From Asterias amurensis (lineage: Eukaryota > Echinodermata > Asteroidea > Forcipulatida > Asteriidae): a stretch of 64,000 nucleotides of DNA. The position numbers were made by a program, and so were the translations under genes. Where the stretch lies: assembly GCF_032118995.1 (NCBI RefSeq), contig NC_092650.1, forward strand, positions 27,273,501 through 27,337,500, written 5' to 3'. The notes beneath the pieces were generated by a model that was given only the letters and a program-made list of their open reading frames with translations, made no database searches and had not been told where the DNA came from. Positions 61,361 to 64,000 of the stretch are shown in pieces. The number at the start of each line of letters is the position of its first letter. Position 1 is the stretch's first letter.

Positions 61361-61962
61361 TGAAGGCTCAACCAAACCTGCCGAGCCAACAAAGCCACCA
61401 AAGCCACAAGTAAATTTCTTGATGAATGACACCCTGGATGATGCCCCCGACTTAGAGCACAGAACCAATGGCCCTTACATCACTGTGACAATTGGTGACC
61501 GTGAGGTTATAGGTCTGATAGACACCGGTTCCTGTGTTTCTCTCATCACAGAAGAACTATGCCAATCCTTATCACTAGCAACAACACCCGAGTCTTCGGG
61601 CTCAGTGCTCTACATGGTTGATGGAACCAAATGTTCACCTGTGGGGAAAATTCAGACCAAAATTGAAGTCGCTGGTGTAGAAACACAAATACACCTACAG
61701 CTGATGAACAGTATGCCAACTCCACTATTACTTGGGCGAGATTTTGCTGAGCAAATCAACCTTGTGATGGACTTTCACATGAACTCATTTTGGTTGGAAG
61801 ATGGCATTGGTGACCACCGCATTAAGTGGCCAATGATGGGCTTACCAGTCAATGAGCCCCCTCAGAAGAAGGAAAATGGCCCCCCTGCATGTGACGTTGA
61901 CCCAGCCCCCACTACTTCTGACAGTCTTCTTCTACAGAATCTGCTTCACGAATTCCCTGAAA
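61340..61962 (+). pseudogene. gypsy pol, protease part
   Basis: In the frame shifted relative to gag, a protease with the active-site string VIGLIDTGSCVSLITEE (catalytic Asp-Thr-Gly near 61,520) and LLLGRDFAEQ follows a linker rich in Pro and Lys. The frame is interrupted by a one-base shift at about 61,960. Before that point it reads LHEFPEN; after it, the RT frame continues with a string of the HRIYTGDSQPLRGPV type. Confidence 0.8.
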
Positions 61963-62922
61963 ACACCGCATCTACACTGGAGATTCACAACCCCTCCGTG
62001 GTCCAGTTTACCGTCTTTCCGATGATCGCCGTCAATCACTACGGAAACAGTTAGATGAAATGCTAGCTGATGGCAGAGTTGAGCACTCTTCTTCGCCATG
62101 GGCATCCCCTGTGGTAATGGTCCCGAAGAAGGAGAAAAGCGGCTACCGACTATGCATCGATTACAGAAAGCTAAATAAAGTCACAAAGTTTGATGCTTAC
62201 CCGATGCCAACTATCGACTCCATCATAGAGTCACTACATGGTGCAAAGGTCTTCAGTTCTCTTGATCTAAAGAGTGGTTATCACCAAATGAAAATGCACC
62301 CAGATGACCAGGAGAAAACTGCATTTATTTGCGAGGAAGGACTTTTCCAGTTTACAGTGCTGCCCTTTGGGGTTGTCAATGGACCTGCAAGCTTCCAAAG
62401 ATTAATGGAAATTGTTCTCCATGGCCTGATTGGGAAGATCTGCTATGTTTATCTTGACGACATTGTGTGTTATTCCTCTACACCTGAACAACACAACGCT
62501 AATCTCCGTCAAATTTTCCAGAGATTTCAGCAGTCTGGCTTAACAGTCAATAAAGGAAAGTGTAACTTCGGCTGCAGCAGCATGAAATGCCTTGGTCATA
62601 TAGTTGGAACTGATGGCATTCGAACTGAACCAGAGAAGGTTCAAGGAATCTTTGACTACCCCACCCCCACGAATCTGAAGCAACTTGAGAGGTTCTTGGG
62701 CATGGTAACCTGGTATTCAAAGTTCATACCCAACCTGGCCAGCATCGCAGCCCCACTGAACCAACTACGACACAAAACAGCGAAGTGGGAATGGACCAGC
62801 GAGTGTCACTCATCTTTCATCGAGATGAAATCAATTCTCACTTCAGAGCCAGTACTGACGTACCCAGATCCAAGCAGAGCATTTGTTGTCCACACTGATG
62901 CTAGCAATACCGGTTTGGGGCA
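61963..62922 (+). pseudogene. gypsy pol, reverse transcriptase and start of RNase H
   Basis: The RT is complete: VPKKEKSGYRLCIDYRKLNK (fingers), FSSLDLKSGYHQMKM (motif A), LFQFTVLPFGVVNGPASFQR (motif B), YVYLDDIVCYS (motif C with the Asp pair), LGHIVGTDGI and the connection with FLGMVTWYSKFIPNLASIAA. RNase H begins FVVHTDASNTGLG and is broken at about 62,918, where a run of G appears to have lost one base. The open part (from the Met at 62,060 to 62,962) includes 40 bases of wrong frame at its end. Confidence 0.9.
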
Positions 62923-64000
62923 GTTCTTCTGCAGGAGACAAATGGAGAGCTTCATACAATAGCTTACGCCAGCCGTTCCCTTGACACTTGTGAGAGGAAC
63001 TATAGCACCACCGAGCGAGAGTGTTTGGCTGTGATTTGGGCCCTTGAGAAATGGAGAGCGTATCTTGAAGGAAAACGGTGCCAAGTTGTTACAGACCACC
63101 AAGCCCTCACCTGGCTTTTCAAAAAAGCAAATCTTTCAGGCAAGTTCGCTCGATGGGTGTTAAGACTACAGGATTTCTGCTTCGATGTTACCTACCGACC
63201 CGGCGCCCAACACCTGGTCCCAGATGCTCTCTCACGAGTCTACGAAAAAGCAATCGTAGGAGTGGTCCGAAGCCTACCATCTCCAGATGAGACAACTACT
63301 GATGATGTAAATTCAACTACCACAGCTACCAATGACCACACCATCAACGAAAGCTGTGCCGCACCACGCTGTGAACTTCCTCAGACTGATCCTGTCAATT
63401 GGATCCAGTGTGATGGTTGTGACCAATGGTATCACCTACTGTGTGTACATATCAAAAAGAAGCACGCCCAGCAAGTGTCTTCTTACTCCTGCCCCTCATG
63501 TAAAAAGAAGCGTTGGGAAACCATACGAGAAATTGAGTGGCAAACTACAGGAGCCAAAAATCAAGATGAGGCAACACCCCCATTGCTACATTTTGCACAA
63601 CTACAAATGCAACAGGTTGCAGACCCATCCCTGGCTGCACTGAGAAAAAATGTGCAGGATTCCCCTGTGTACCGCCTCAAAGATGACGTGTTGTATCACT
63701 ACAACAAATTGAAATGGAAGCTGGTTATACCCCAATCTCTCAAACAAACTGTTCTACAGGCGTGTCACTCAAAACCTACTGCTGGTCACCTTGGCCGTAC
63801 CAAAACCCTGCACCGACTTCATGATCTACATCTATGGTGGAAGGGAATAACCACCGATGTGCGAAGCTTTGTGAGAGCATGTAAAATTTGCAGGCAGACC
63901 AAGCCAGTATTTCGTAAGCCACCAGGGCTTATGCTTTCTACCACTTCTGAGACCCCATGGGAGATTGTTGGTGTGGATTTGATTGGACCTCTTCCAAAGA
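62920..64000 (+). CDS. gypsy pol, RNase H, PHD-like finger and integrase start (no start codon)
   Basis: A continuous frame runs to the window end. It finishes RNase H with IAYASRSLD, YSTTERECLAVIWALEKW and VTDHQALTWLFK, then the tether RPGAQHLVPDALSR. At about 63,349-63,505 it has a Cys4-His-Cys3 arrangement: Cys-x4-Cys, then WIQCDGCDQWYHLLC and finally CPSC, which is the PHD-finger pattern. The integrase zinc domain follows (HSKPTAGHLGRTKTLHRL, WWKGITTDVRSFVRACKICR), and then EIVGVDLIGPLP, the start of the catalytic core with its first Asp. The rest lies past 64,000. Confidence 0.85.

Noticed and set aside
1..64000. CRISPR array, prokaryotic operon or phage signals
   Set aside because: The tandem repeats have no spacers, genes have introns and the elements are eukaryotic; no such system is present.

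Overview
The window is AT-rich, intron-bearing animal DNA crowded with transposable elements. It holds two host genes, a 5S-like sequence, and many families of inverted-repeat elements and tRNA-derived SINE-like repeats. The two genes are a secreted-type family 1 glycosidase and an ATP-dependent 5-oxoprolinase. I read the source as a marine deuterostome invertebrate, most likely an echinoderm and possibly a sea star. This is inferred from repeat style, gene content and base composition; no marker in the window proves it.

Layout. Positions 1-18,850 are a repeat complex. The left end (1-1,012) is inverted relative to 16,822-18,185, and a third copy sits at 11,150-12,930. Between them are direct copies of a roughly 1-kb segment, one split by a 3.9-kb Harbinger-like element and the other by a Tc1-like element. 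Each intact copy shows the empty site of the other. A 5S-rRNA-like sequence and a broken Penelope-like reverse transcriptase also lie here. Positions 18,850-25,100 hold diverged repeats, an inverted-repeat element carrying a THAP-domain exon, a Penelope-type terminal module and a LINE 3' end.

The GH1 glycosidase (25,145-27,434, plus strand, two exons) keeps both catalytic glutamates, has a signal peptide and ends in KTEL, which resembles an ER-retrieval signal. It converges on OPLAH (30,756-56,956, minus strand), for which I could place 29 coding exons with GT-AG junctions and consistent phases. Only the first few residues are missing. Its introns are packed with short elements: two hAT miniatures with perfect 8-bp target duplications, six TTAA-flanked foldbacks, a TAA-flanked miniature and SINE-like repeats. 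Two intronic minisatellites have each duplicated a functional splice acceptor.

Positions 57,000-64,000 hold a Penelope-like C-terminal fragment, a 5'-truncated LINE with 13-bp target duplications, and the 5' part of a Ty3/gypsy retrotransposon. The gypsy part includes a 315-bp LTR, a tRNA-Ser-type primer site, gag, protease, RT, RNase H, a PHD-like finger and the start of integrase. Its reading frame is broken in several places.
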